This document shows, one piece after another, positions 1 to 9,124 of a DNA stretch of 64,000 nucleotides. Both the position numbers and the translations under genes were made by a program. Within the stretch, counting starts at the first letter, position 1. Every line of letters begins with the position of its first letter. The notes under the pieces are model-generated. The model did not search any database and was not told the origin of the DNA. It saw only the letters and a list, made by a program, of their open reading frames with translations. The DNA is from an uncultured Parabacteroides sp. (GTDB taxonomy: Bacteria > Bacteroidota > Bacteroidia > Bacteroidales > Tannerellaceae), in assembly GCA_949296075.1 (NCBI GenBank), contig CASFNG010000011.1, positions 222,189 to 286,188 of the forward strand, given 5' to 3'.

Positions 1-2762
1 ATGCCGTGGCCGCCGCGCGAAAGATCGGCTATCCGGTGATGATCCGCTCCGCCTACGCGCTGGGAGGCATGGGTAGCGGCATCTGCAAGGACGAGAAAGA
101 GCTGCTCACGCTCGCCGAGAGCGCCTTCGCCTACTCACCCCAGATCCTCGTGGAGGAATCGCTGAAGGGCTGGAAAGAGATCGAGTTTGAGGTGATCCGC
201 GACAAGAACGACCACTGTTTCACCGTAGTAAGCATGGAGAATGTCGATCCGCTGGGCGTGCATACCGGCGAGAGTATCGTGGTGGCTCCCACCTGCTCGC
301 TGACCGAGAAGGAGCTTGACCTGCTGAAAGACCTCTCCACCCGGACGATCCGCCACTTAGGTATCGTGGGTGAGTGCAACATCCAATATGCCTTCAACTC
401 GGAGACGTGTGACTACCGCGTGATCGAGGTGAACGCCCGCCTGAGCCGCTCCTCCGCGCTCGCGTCGAAAGCGAGCGGATACCCCCTGGCTTTCGTCGCC
501 GCCAAGCTGGCCATCGGCTACGGGCTCGACGAGATCGGCGAGATGGGCACGCCCAACTCCGCGTACAAGGCGCCGGAGGTGGACTACATGATCGTGAAGA
601 TCCCCCGCTGGGACCTGACGAAATTCGTGGGCGTGAGCCGGCAGATCGGATCCAGCATGAAGTCGGTGGGCGAGATCATGTCCATCGGGAAGAGCTTCGA
701 GGAGATCATGCAGAAAGGCTTGCGCATGATCGGGCAAGGCATGCACGGCTTCGTGGGCAACAACGACATCCATTTCGACAACTTAGACGAGGAGCTGGCC
801 AACCCGACCGACCTGCGTATCTTCGCCATCGCGCAAGCGCTGGAGGAGGGATACAGCGTGGATCGCATCCACGAGCTGACCAAGATCACCCGCTGGTTCC
901 TCGACGCGCTGAAGAACGTGGTGGATTACGCCAACGTGCTGAAGAAATACGACAAGATAGAGGAGCTTCCCGAGGAGGTGCTGCGCGAGGCGAAAAGATT
1001 GGGATTCTCTGACTTCCAGATCGCCCGCTTCGTGGAGAACCCGAGCGGCAACATGGAGAAGGAGAACATCCGCGTACGCAACTTGCGAAAGAAGATGGGT
1101 ATCCTGCCAACCGTGAAACGGATCAACACCATCGCGTCCGAGCATCCGGAGCTGACGAACTACCTCTACATGACCTACGACGGCACGCCGCACGACATAG
1201 CTTATTACCCGAACGACAAGAACGTGATCATCCTCGGCTCCGGCGCCTATCGCATCGGGTCGTCGGTAGAGTTCGACTGGTGCTCGGTGAACGCCGCCCA
1301 GACGGCCCGCAAGTTAGGGTACAAGTCGATCATGATCAACTACAACCCCGAAACGGTCTCCACCGATTACGATATGTGCGACCGCCTCTACTTCGACGAG
1401 CTCTCCTTCGAGCGTGTGCTCGACGTGATCGACCTTGAGCTGCCGAAAGGCGTGATCGTCTCCGTGGGCGGGCAGATCCCGAACAACTTGGCGATGAAGC
1501 TCTACCGCCAGAACGTACCGGTATTGGGCACCTCGCCCGTCTCCATCGACCGGGCCGAGAATCGCCACAAGTTCTCCGCCATGCTCGACTCCTTAGGTAT
1601 CGACCAGCCGCGCTGGGCGGAGCTTACCAGCATGGAGGAGATCGACGAGTTCATCGAGAAGGTAGGCTTCCCGATCCTGATCCGTCCGTCGTACGTGCTC
1701 TCGGGCGCGGCCATGAACGTCTGCCACACGAAGGAGCAGATGATCGAGTTCCTCGCGCTCGCCGCCAAGGTATCCAAGGAATACCCGGTGGTGGTGTCGG
1801 AATTCATGCAGGGGACGAAAGAGATCGAGTTCGACGCGGTGGCGATGAACGGCGAGGTCGTGGAATACGCCATCTCCGAGCATATCGAGTTCGCCGGAGT
1901 CCACTCGGGCGACGCCACGCTGGTGTTCCCCGCGCAGAAGATCTACTTCGAGACGGCGCGCCGCATCAAGAAAGTCAGCAAGATGATCGCGAAAGAGCTG
2001 AACATCAGCGGACCGTTCAACATCCAGTTCCTCGCGAAGAACAACTTCGTGAAGGTGATCGAGTGTAACCTCCGCGCATCGCGCAGCTTCCCGTTCGTGT
2101 CGAAGGTGCTGAAACGGAACTTCATCGAGACGGCGACCCGCATCATGCTCGACGCCCCCTACACGAAACCGGACAAGAGCGCGTTCGACATCGACTGGAT
2201 CGGGGTCAAGGCATCCCAGTTCTCCTTCGCCCGCCTGCACAAGGCAGACCCTGTATTGGGCGTGGACATGAGCTCCACCGGCGAGGTAGGTTGCATCGGC
2301 GACGATTTCAACGAGGCGCTGCTCTCCGCCATGATCGCCGTGGGCAACAATATCCCAAAGAAGAATATCCTGGTATCCTCCGGCGCCGCCAAGAGCAAGG
2401 TGGACCTGCTGGAGCCCTGCCGCGAGCTCGCCTCGAAGGGATACACCATCTATGGTACGCACGGCACCGCGAAATTCCTGAACGACAACGGGGTGAAGGC
2501 TACAGCCGTCTGCTGGCCCGACGAGGAGGGCGACCTGAATATCATGGAGATGTTCAGCAAGCACGTCTTCGAGCTGGTGGTGAACATCCCGAAAGACCAC
2601 AGTAAGCGCGAGCTGACGAACGGGTACAAGATCCGTCGCGCGGCGATCGATCACAACATCCCGCTGATCACGAACGCCCGCTTGGCGAGCGCTTTCATCG
2701 ACGCTTTTTGCAGCATGCGGATGGAGGATATCCAGATTAAGAGCTGGCAAGAGTATAAATAA
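1..2762 (+). CDS. carB: Carbamoyl-phosphate synthase large subunit, 5' end outside window
   Basis: Makes carbamoyl phosphate from glutamine-derived ammonia, bicarbonate and two ATP, for pyrimidine and arginine synthesis. The reading frame is open from base 3, so about 919 residues are visible and roughly 150 N-terminal residues lie outside the window. Visible order: end of the first ATP-grasp half (GGMGSG and NARLSRSSALASKA motifs, to about residue 230), oligomerisation region (about 270-390), second ATP-grasp half (GSGAYRIGSSVEFDW near 410, SYVLSGAAMNV near 565) and a C-terminal MGS-like allosteric domain from about residue 780. Many blocks match, from memory, animal CAD rather than E. coli CarB (GWKEIE, KIPRWDL, NYNPETVSTDYDMCDRLYFDE). 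The partner carA would lie upstream and is not seen. The identification is secure; the link to the eukaryotic type is a recalled comparison, not a search result. Confidence 0.96.
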   Translation, partial: AVAAARKIGYPVMIRSAYALGGMGSGICKDEKELLTLAESAFAYSPQILVEESLKGWKEIEFEVIRDKNDHCFTVVSMENVDPLGVHTGESIVVAPTCSLTEKELDLLKDLSTRTIRHLGIVGECNIQYAFNSETCDYRVIEVNARLSRSSALASKASGYPLAFVAAKLAIGYGLDEIGEMGTPNSAYKAPEVDYMIVKIPRWDLTKFVGVSRQIGSSMKSVGEIMSIGKSFEEIMQKGLRMIGQGMHGFVGNNDIHFDNLDEELANPTDLRIFAIAQALEEGYSVDRIHELTKITRWFLDALKNVVDYANVLKKYDKIEELPEEVLREAKRLGFSDFQIARFVENPSGNMEKENIRVRNLRKKMGILPTVKRINTIASEHPELTNYLYMTYDGTPHDIAYYPNDKNVIILGSGAYRIGSSVEFDWCSVNAAQTARKLGYKSIMINYNPETVSTDYDMCDRLYFDELSFERVLDVIDLELPKGVIVSVGGQIPNNLAMKLYRQNVPVLGTSPVSIDRAENRHKFSAMLDSLGIDQPRWAELTSMEEIDEFIEKVGFPILIRPSYVLSGAAMNVCHTKEQMIEFLALAAKVSKEYPVVVSEFMQGTKEIEFDAVAMNGEVVEYAISEHIEFAGVHSGDATLVFPAQKIYFETARRIKKVSKMIAKELNISGPFNIQFLAKNNFVKVIECNLRASRSFPFVSKVLKRNFIETATRIMLDAPYTKPDKSAFDIDWIGVKASQFSFARLHKADPVLGVDMSSTGEVGCIGDDFNEALLSAMIAVGNNIPKKNILVSSGAAKSKVDLLEPCRELASKGYTIYGTHGTAKFLNDNGVKATAVCWPDEEGDLNIMEMFSKHVFELVVNIPKDHSKRELTNGYKIRRAAIDHNIPLITNARLASAFIDAFCSMRMEDIQIKSWQEYK

Positions 2763-2796
2763 CCGAAAATTCGCTATATTCGCGTAGCGTGACACA

Positions 2797-2830
2797 GGGG
2801 GCAAGACCGCACGTCTTGCCCCCTTTTATT
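2797..2830 (+). terminator. Rho-independent terminator after carB
   Basis: A perfect 10-bp stem (2797-2806 with 2814-2823, arms GGGGGCAAGA and TCTTGCCCCC) and a 7-base loop are followed by TTTTATT. It lies 34 bases after the carB stop and ends 10 bases before the next start codon, so it could also act as an attenuator for that gene. Confidence 0.85.
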
Positions 2831-2839
2831 ATACAGACC

Positions 2840-4897
2840 ATGAGAAGACGGCTATTCATCCTATTTTCGCTCGCGTGGACGGCACTCGTTCTCCGCGCCT
2901 CGGTGATAGCTCCTTCCATCCTCGTCCAGAATTACTCCGTGGACGATTACAAGGCGAGCAGCCAGAACTGGGCGATCACGACCTCCCCCGAGGGAACCTT
3001 GTTCGCCGCCAACAACTCCGGACTGCTTACTTTCGACGGGAATACCTGGCGCATCTATCCCTTGCCTGACAAGCTCCCGATCCATCAAGTCTATTTTCGC
3101 GATGACACGATCTATACCCGGGGAGAGAACAGCTTAGGATATTGGACGCACGATCGCTTCGGCCAGTTGGTTTACCAACCGCTCGACCGCCTTCCACAAG
3201 GAATACGCCTCGAAAATCCGCGGGTGGACTACACCCTTTCCCCTGAGATCGAGGGGAAACATCCTACCGCCCGGGCCACGATAGGGGAACTTTACCTGAC
3301 GGGCACCTCCGCCGACGGCCTCTTTATTACCGATAGCTTAGGGACAATCTTCCACCACCTGGACATCAACAACCAGCTTCCTGACAATATCGTACATGCG
3401 ATCTACGTACAAGACGAGAACCGGATCTGGCTGGCGTTAGACAACGGGATCACCCAAATCGACATCAATCCCCCGATCGCCATGTTAGGAAGGCGAAACC
3501 AGATCGGGAAGCTGGAGGAGGGGACGAAAATAGGCAACCAGCTCTATATCAAGACAAGCTCAGGCTATTTCCACCGGGAGCTGACTTTCGGCGACGCCTT
3601 CGAGCGAATCCCGGAAGAGGTAGGCCGACGCTACATCCAACCGCAAGGCCCGGAGAAGGAATCACCGGCGGGCGACCTCTTCAAGAACCGGGAGATATTG
3701 GGTCCCTTCATCAACGCGGAGAGTATCCATCCCGTGCCCGACGGACTTTATTGGCTGACCGCCAAGAACGAGGCGGGGCTTTTCTTCAGGGAGCAGGGCA
3801 TCGGCTCGCTCAAATGCCGCGTCCTGTTCGACAATTACCACCTCAATCTGGTGACCAACGGCCGACGGATCATCCCGCTCGACGACTCGCTCAACTTAGT
3901 CTCCACCATGCAAGGGACGCTTCTCATCAACACCCGCCAGCTGATCGAGGCCAGTTTGCGGGGAGCCTCGATGCCAAGGATCATGCACGTGGAGTACCGC
4001 GACAAGAAAGGCGTCCACGTATTGCCCCCCGAAAGCCCGGAAATCAGCCTGCCGCATGACTATCAGGAATTATCCCTCTATATCGGGACGACAGTCCTCA
4101 CCTCCAACCGCCAGATCAGCTACCTGTTAGAAGGAATATCCACCGATTGGTCGCCCTGGCAAAAGGAGGGAGAGATCACGTTCCTTCAACTGCCGGCGGG
4201 AGATTATACCCTGCGAATCCGGAAATACGTCCCCAAGGGTCCCTTCTTGGAGATCGCCACACGCATCACGGTGCGCCCTCCCTGGTACGACACGCTTTGG
4301 GCATACCTGCTCTACCTCGCGCTGATCGGGGCCACTTGCCAGGCGCTCGCACGGCGCTATTGGAACAATATGCGCAAGAAAGAGGAAGAACAAATCGCGC
4401 GCGAACGGCAGGAGGAGCAGCAAAGGCTCCAACGCTTGAGAAGCGAGATGCTGGAGGCCGAGCTGCAAAACAAGAACAATGAGCTGACACTCCAGACAAC
4501 CGCGCTCGTCAAGCGCAACGAGGCGATCCAGAAGCTACTGGAGGAATTAGACAGGCAGAAGGAGACCTTGGGCGACCGCTACCCGAACAAGCTCTACCAA
4601 CGCCTCCGCGACCTGATGGAATCGACCCGTGAGGATCCGGCTGACTGGGTACGGTTCGAGAGCTATTTCAACAGCGCCCACCAGAACTTCACGGATCGGC
4701 TACGCCACCAATACGCCGACCTGACCACCGGCGACCTGCGAATCTGCTGCCTGTTGCGGATGAACCTATCGACCAAGGAGATCGCCTCGCTGATGAACGT
4801 ATCCGTCCGGGCCATCGAACTACGCCGATACCGGCTAAGAAAACGGCTATCCCTCGACGGCGAGACAAACTTGGTGGATTTCCTGATGAACTTTTAG
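2840..4897 (+). CDS. Membrane-anchored sensor with Y_Y_Y domain and LuxR-type HTH
   Basis: A 685-residue one-component regulator. An N-terminal signal or anchor segment leads into a long periplasmic region with propeller-like repeats (WLALDNGITQID-type blades, about 30-400), then a triple-tyrosine (Y_Y_Y) beta-sandwich (about 405-478), one membrane helix (about 485-507), a charged coiled coil (about 510-590) and a C-terminal LuxR/GerE-like helix-turn-helix (about 625-685, with LSTKEIASLMNVSVRAIE). There is no histidine kinase, receiver or AraC domain, so the DNA-binding part would work tethered to the inner membrane. The ATG at 2840 is preferred over an in-frame GTG at 2789, which lies upstream of the terminator hairpin. 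No target operon is adjacent, and the ligand is unknown. Confidence 0.85.
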   Translation: MRRRLFILFSLAWTALVLRASVIAPSILVQNYSVDDYKASSQNWAITTSPEGTLFAANNSGLLTFDGNTWRIYPLPDKLPIHQVYFRDDTIYTRGENSLGYWTHDRFGQLVYQPLDRLPQGIRLENPRVDYTLSPEIEGKHPTARATIGELYLTGTSADGLFITDSLGTIFHHLDINNQLPDNIVHAIYVQDENRIWLALDNGITQIDINPPIAMLGRRNQIGKLEEGTKIGNQLYIKTSSGYFHRELTFGDAFERIPEEVGRRYIQPQGPEKESPAGDLFKNREILGPFINAESIHPVPDGLYWLTAKNEAGLFFREQGIGSLKCRVLFDNYHLNLVTNGRRIIPLDDSLNLVSTMQGTLLINTRQLIEASLRGASMPRIMHVEYRDKKGVHVLPPESPEISLPHDYQELSLYIGTTVLTSNRQISYLLEGISTDWSPWQKEGEITFLQLPAGDYTLRIRKYVPKGPFLEIATRITVRPPWYDTLWAYLLYLALIGATCQALARRYWNNMRKKEEEQIARERQEEQQRLQRLRSEMLEAELQNKNNELTLQTTALVKRNEAIQKLLEELDRQKETLGDRYPNKLYQRLRDLMESTREDPADWVRFESYFNSAHQNFTDRLRHQYADLTTGDLRICCLLRMNLSTKEIASLMNVSVRAIELRRYRLRKRLSLDGETNLVDFLMNF

Positions 4898-5101
4898 GGA
4901 AAAGACGCTCTACAATCCGGATTTTCATTATCAACTATTTCACAGCACTTTACGAACCTTTAAAAAGCGGATGAGAAAGAGATGTAGTAATGCGGTCCAA
5001 GAAAAAAAGAGATCGCGCAAGCCTTGTTGTAGTCCGGTCATGAGGAAATCAGGCAGGGACGCGCTTTATTCGCGGAAACGAAATCTTTGAATCCACAAGA
5101 C

Positions 5102-6478
5102 ATGATGAAACACGAATTAGAAAGACACATGAGAATGTTAGAGAAATCAGAAGTGAACAGGCGCCATTTCCTCAAGCTGCTGGCCGCCACCGGCCTGATA
5201 GCGGGAGTCAACGCCCACGAGGCGAAAGCCTTCTCAAGTAACGCCAAAGGTAAGATCGTCATCATCGGCGGAGGAGCGGCCGGTATCAGCATGGCAGCCC
5301 GGCTGCACAGATGGCTGGACAACCCGGACATCACCTTGATCGACCCCAGCGACCGGCAGTTCTACCAACCGGGATTCACGTTGATAGCCTCGGGCGTGTA
5401 TCAAGCCGACGATGTATGGAAAAAACAGGAGGATTGCATCCCCGACGGCATCAAGTGGGTCAAGGATTCCGTCGTGGCCGTGGATCCCGTATGGAACCAG
5501 GTGACCACGAAAGCCAACGGGAAAATCCCGTACGATTTCTTAGTGCTCACGCCCGGCCTGCAATGCGACTGGGAGAAGGTGGAAGGGATCACCCAAGCCA
5601 CGCTCGGGCAGGGAGCCGCCAACTCGATCTACGATTTCGAGGGGGCGCAGAAGACCTGGAAGGCGCTGCAAGAGTTCGCCAAGAAAGGTGGACGAGGCAT
5701 TTTCACCGACACCTACACCAAGCACAAATGTGGGGGAGCGCCTAAGAAAATCTGCCTGCTGACGGAACATTACACACGGAAACAAGGCACGCGCGACAAG
5801 GTACAGCTCGACTACTTCACCGCGGAGAAAGAGCTGTACGACGTACCCTATTTCACCAAGCGCCTGCTGGAGATCTATAAGGAGCGGCAGATCCCCATCA
5901 ACACGCTCGTGCGGGTGAAAGGGGTGGACACCTCAGCCAAGCAGGTACACCTTGAGAAGGTGGAGACAAAAGGCGAGGAGACGATCGTGACTCCCTTCGT
6001 GGAGGATTACGACTTCCTGCACTTTACCCCTCCGATGTCGGCGCCCGATTTCGTGCGCGAGGCCGGATTAGGCTGGACGGAAGGCAAGCTGGCCGCCGGA
6101 GCCTGGGTAATGGTGGACAAAGAGACCTTGATCCATAAGAAATACCCGAATATCGTCTCTTTAGGCGACGTGGCGGGGATCCCGACCAGCAAGACGTCGG
6201 CGGCGGTACGCAAGCAGGTACCTATCGCGGCCAAGAACCTGATCGCGCTCATGGAAGGGAAAGAACCGACCGAGCGATACAACGGCTACGCGGCTTGCCC
6301 GATCGTTACCGATTACGGGCACGTGCTGCTTTGCGAGTTCGATTACGACAAGAACCCGGACATCTCGTTCCCCTTCAACCTGATCGACACCTCCAAGGAG
6401 CAATGGCTCGCCTGGCTACTGAAGGTCTATATCCTGAAGCCTCTCTACTTCTACGGGATGCTGAACGGTTACGCGTGA
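5102..6478 (+). CDS. Sulfide:quinone oxidoreductase-like FAD/NAD(P) flavoprotein, Tat signal
   Basis: A flavoprotein of 458 residues that probably oxidises sulfide and passes electrons to the quinone pool. A twin-arginine signal is visible (NRRHFLKLLAATGLIAG, residues 19-35), then the FAD-binding IIGGGAAGISMAARL. Cys210 lies in KCGGAPKKI, the family's active-site cysteine motif, and the C-terminal part has YNGYAACPIVTDYG followed by a hydrophobic aromatic tail that may dock on the membrane. The start is one of two adjacent ATG codons (5102, 5105); an upstream TTG at 5087 is less likely. The gene stands alone on its strand and is followed by a terminator shared with the convergent B12 operon. 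A sulfide-detoxification role is inferred from the family; a related dehydrogenase with another substrate is possible. Confidence 0.82.
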   Translation: MMKHELERHMRMLEKSEVNRRHFLKLLAATGLIAGVNAHEAKAFSSNAKGKIVIIGGGAAGISMAARLHRWLDNPDITLIDPSDRQFYQPGFTLIASGVYQADDVWKKQEDCIPDGIKWVKDSVVAVDPVWNQVTTKANGKIPYDFLVLTPGLQCDWEKVEGITQATLGQGAANSIYDFEGAQKTWKALQEFAKKGGRGIFTDTYTKHKCGGAPKKICLLTEHYTRKQGTRDKVQLDYFTAEKELYDVPYFTKRLLEIYKERQIPINTLVRVKGVDTSAKQVHLEKVETKGEETIVTPFVEDYDFLHFTPPMSAPDFVREAGLGWTEGKLAAGAWVMVDKETLIHKKYPNIVSLGDVAGIPTSKTSAAVRKQVPIAAKNLIALMEGKEPTERYNGYAACPIVTDYGHVLLCEFDYDKNPDISFPFNLIDTSKEQWLAWLLKVYILKPLYFYGMLNGYA

Positions 6479-6536
6479 TCGCTCTCGGGAAGGGACGGTG
6501 CGACCGATGCCATTCTTGGCGGATACAAAATAAAGA

Positions 6537-6574
6537 GACCCGGCTCCATTCCCTGGAACCGGGTCCCCTTTTCT
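6537..6574. terminator. Bidirectional terminator between SQR-like gene and B12 operon
   Basis: The stem GACCCGG (6537-6543) pairs with CCGGGTC (6559-6565) and is extended by TCC/GGA across one mismatch. It is followed by CCCCTTTTCT on the plus strand. On the minus strand it is followed by CTCTTTATTTT, so it can end both converging transcripts. Confidence 0.8.
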
Positions 6575-6600
6575 ATCGCGAAAGCCTCTTTTCCCCTATG

Positions 6601-7722
6601 TCACCGCATCTTGTGGAAATAACGGGGCTCATATCCGGGCAACAATTCCGGATGGAAGACCCATATCAGATCCCGCAACAGATAATCCGGATGCAAGGGG
6701 AATTCCTCGTAATAGGGAACGACTCCCGTATTACACGTATAGATATTTCGCTCCCGGAAAGCGTCAAAACGCTCATAGGGGGCATACTCCGCGCGCAAGT
6801 CCCCATAAGTCATCTCCGTCGGGCGGTTATATTTGATCAGCCACACGTCGGCGTGGATCGCCTTGTCGAGCACGGTCTCGAACGCCAGCGGCGAGCTTCC
6901 CGCCCCGGGAAGATACCCAAAGAGGTAATCCGCCCCCGCATCGGCATACAAACAGGCCATATAACTCTCACCCGCCGGCACGTACCAGGAGGAACCATAC
7001 CGTTTCTCGGCCAATACCGTAGGACGTTCCCCGACCTGGGCGGTCAGCTCCCTCAAGGAAAGATAAGCCTTTTCCGTCGCCTCGAACAGGGAATCCGCCA
7101 AAACCTCCTTCCCGAAGAGCAAACCGTAGAAACGGATCCACTCCGTACGCCCCAAAGGTAAGGTCTCCATGTAGTCGGCCCCCTCGATAATCGGTATGCC
7201 GATCTTCTCCACCGGCCCGTAACTGCTGTTCTGGAAAGGGGAAGCGATCACCAACTCCGCCCCAATATCGATCATTCTCTCCACGTTTGGGGCGGTAGCC
7301 TCGCCTAAGTCCGCGATTTTCCCGCTCCGTATCCCCTCCTGCACGAAGGGTATATCCATATAGCGAGGCTCGCATACCCCGATAATCTTATCCGTTTCCC
7401 CCAATTGATCGATGATAGCGGCATGGACCGAGGTATATACAACGACATCCTTCACCGGGACACGTACGATCGTCCCCTTGGGAAGGCCAGTAGGCGGCGT
7501 CTTCTCACGGTCTATCAGCAAGTACCGCTGGAGCGTGCGGGTCGTATCCCACGGATCCCGCACCTCCACCTCGGTATAGGCGTCTGCATAGCGGATGGTA
7601 AGCCCGCGGGCATAGCGAATCTCCTCCGAGGAGGCGACACTGCCCCCGGCATCCTTTTTCCCGGAAGGCGCACAAGCCCCCAGGCAACAAACAAAGCCTA
7701 TGATATAAGCACCCCAGCGCAT
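6601..7722 (-). CDS. BtuF-like ABC transporter substrate-binding lipoprotein
   Basis: A periplasmic binding protein of the BtuF/FhuD (TroA-like) class, 373 residues. It starts with a lipoprotein signal (FVCCLGAC, Cys16). The two-lobed fold is suggested by the VVVYTSVHAAIIDQLGETDKIIGVCEP block (first lobe), IDIGAELVIASPF and a C-terminal lobe ending in the DLIWVFHPELLPG region. It is the last gene of the riboswitch-controlled operon, 12 bases after the btuG-like gene, so its ligand is most likely cobalamin. The usual permease and ATPase partners (btuC, btuD) are not next to it: a terminator follows directly. Iron-chelate binding is the alternative, but the riboswitch argues for B12. Confidence 0.85.
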   Translation of the reverse strand: MRWGAYIIGFVCCLGACAPSGKKDAGGSVASSEEIRYARGLTIRYADAYTEVEVRDPWDTTRTLQRYLLIDREKTPPTGLPKGTIVRVPVKDVVVYTSVHAAIIDQLGETDKIIGVCEPRYMDIPFVQEGIRSGKIADLGEATAPNVERMIDIGAELVIASPFQNSSYGPVEKIGIPIIEGADYMETLPLGRTEWIRFYGLLFGKEVLADSLFEATEKAYLSLRELTAQVGERPTVLAEKRYGSSWYVPAGESYMACLYADAGADYLFGYLPGAGSSPLAFETVLDKAIHADVWLIKYNRPTEMTYGDLRAEYAPYERFDAFRERNIYTCNTGVVPYYEEFPLHPDYLLRDLIWVFHPELLPGYEPRYFHKMR

Positions 7723-7734
7723 CCGCGGTTCGCG

Positions 7735-9099
7735 TTAGTCTTTTTGCGCCAAGACGACCTTCATCGGGTTCAATCCCGCCTCAGCCGAAAGGATCAGTCG
7801 GCCAGCCGCGTCAAAACCATAGATCGAGCCCGTGCTCGTGAAGTCAGATTCCGAGACATACACGTTGCCTCCAGCGGAACAGAGGCCGTAAGGCTTCGCG
7901 ATCGTCGTACCATCCTTGATCCATTCCTCAACGGCACCCGTATTCGTATCGTAGCTGATGAAAGTATTCGTCGTGTTCCAGTTCGCATCGTACTGCGAAT
8001 AATAGGTATAAAGTTTCCCGTCAGCATAGGCCATCTCCGTAGCGTTCGGGCAAGCGGTCAACGGAGTCACGGCATCCGTCCGGGTATCGATCACCTGCAA
8101 GGTGTTCAGCACATCAGCGTAATTTCCCATCGAGACCACGTAAACATGGCCGCTCTCATCCGCTTGCAGGCGTGTCGGATTGATCACAACCTCCACTTTC
8201 CTCGTTTCCGTGAACGAAGCCAAGTCAACCACCGACACCGTATGGTCGTAACCCACCTCGGTATTGTAGTCCATACCACCAGAGTTCGCCACATAGAGCT
8301 TACCGTTCGAGACAGCCATCTGCTCCGGATTACGTCCTACCGCCACGGTTGCCTCCACCTCTAACGACGCCGTATCCAAACGGGCCACATATCCATTGTA
8401 ATAGGTCGCATACACTTTTCCGCCATCCGAGATCAAGGCGCGCGGTTGTCCGTCAGTCTTGATCTGCTTGATCGACTTCGCCTGCAAATCCGTGATCTCG
8501 ATCGTAGACTCACCATACACAGCGATGTACATCTTATCGCCATACACGATCATGTCTTGTGCCGTATCACCCAAGCCGCGTCCGTTCTGCGCCTTGAAAT
8601 AATCCGGTGTCACCTCTCCGGTCTCGACATCATACTTATAAAGGCTGGCATTATTGTGCCCCATACTCCCCGAGTTCAAGAAATAAAGAGCCAGGAAGGA
8701 GCCATCCACCGCCAAGTCCTCCACTTTCACGGAAGCGCAAACGGTGGCCTCTCCCGCATCGTTAGCGGCGACTACCAGCAAATAACCGAGATTCATGGTG
8801 TCCTCTATCTCAAAAGAGGTCGTACCCACGTTCACCTCGCCCAGCTTCACGTCTTTCGAGGTGGTATTTGAGGAGGCATAGATCACGTACTTCGTCACGC
8901 TACCGGACGCCGAAGGCTCTGTCCAAGTCAATGTTCCGCTAATCTTGTCAGCGGCCTCATTCACATCGGTGAAGCTCAACCCGCTCACCGACTCAGCCGG
9001 TACGCTGATCACAGGATCATCCTCGTCGCTACATCCCACGAACGAGAACGACATCGCCGCACAGAGGGCGAGGATACTCATAAATTTTCTTTTTTCCAT
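7735..9099 (-). CDS. BtuG-like surface B12-binding lipoprotein (beta-propeller, DUF5074/YncE type)
   Basis: A 454-residue lipoprotein with signal ending FSFVGC, then SDEDD, an acidic stretch like the Bacteroidetes surface-export signal. Residues about 35-125 look like a fibronectin type III or Ig-like domain (LTWTEPSASGSVTKYVIYASS). The rest is a propeller of repeated blades (AVGRNPEQMAVSNGKLYVANSG, ADGKLYTYYSQYD, CSAGGNVYVSESDFTS). In Bacteroides, BtuG is a surface beta-propeller lipoprotein that captures B12 and caps BtuB. Here the gene sits 25 bases after btuB in the same operon, which supports the same role. The extra N-terminal domain may act as a spacer. No B12 contact residues can be assigned by eye. 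Confidence 0.82.
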   Translation of the reverse strand: MEKRKFMSILALCAAMSFSFVGCSDEDDPVISVPAESVSGLSFTDVNEAADKISGTLTWTEPSASGSVTKYVIYASSNTTSKDVKLGEVNVGTTSFEIEDTMNLGYLLVVAANDAGEATVCASVKVEDLAVDGSFLALYFLNSGSMGHNNASLYKYDVETGEVTPDYFKAQNGRGLGDTAQDMIVYGDKMYIAVYGESTIEITDLQAKSIKQIKTDGQPRALISDGGKVYATYYNGYVARLDTASLEVEATVAVGRNPEQMAVSNGKLYVANSGGMDYNTEVGYDHTVSVVDLASFTETRKVEVVINPTRLQADESGHVYVVSMGNYADVLNTLQVIDTRTDAVTPLTACPNATEMAYADGKLYTYYSQYDANWNTTNTFISYDTNTGAVEEWIKDGTTIAKPYGLCSAGGNVYVSESDFTSTGSIYGFDAAGRLILSAEAGLNPMKVVLAQKD

Positions 9100-9124
9100 T
9101 ACGTCACACTTTATATAATTACAC

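Noticed and set aside
1593-2804. Long open frame (403 codons) antisense to carB
   Set aside because: It mirrors a strong conserved gene; the translation is His/Arg/Val-rich with no domain, as expected for a shadow frame in GC-rich DNA.
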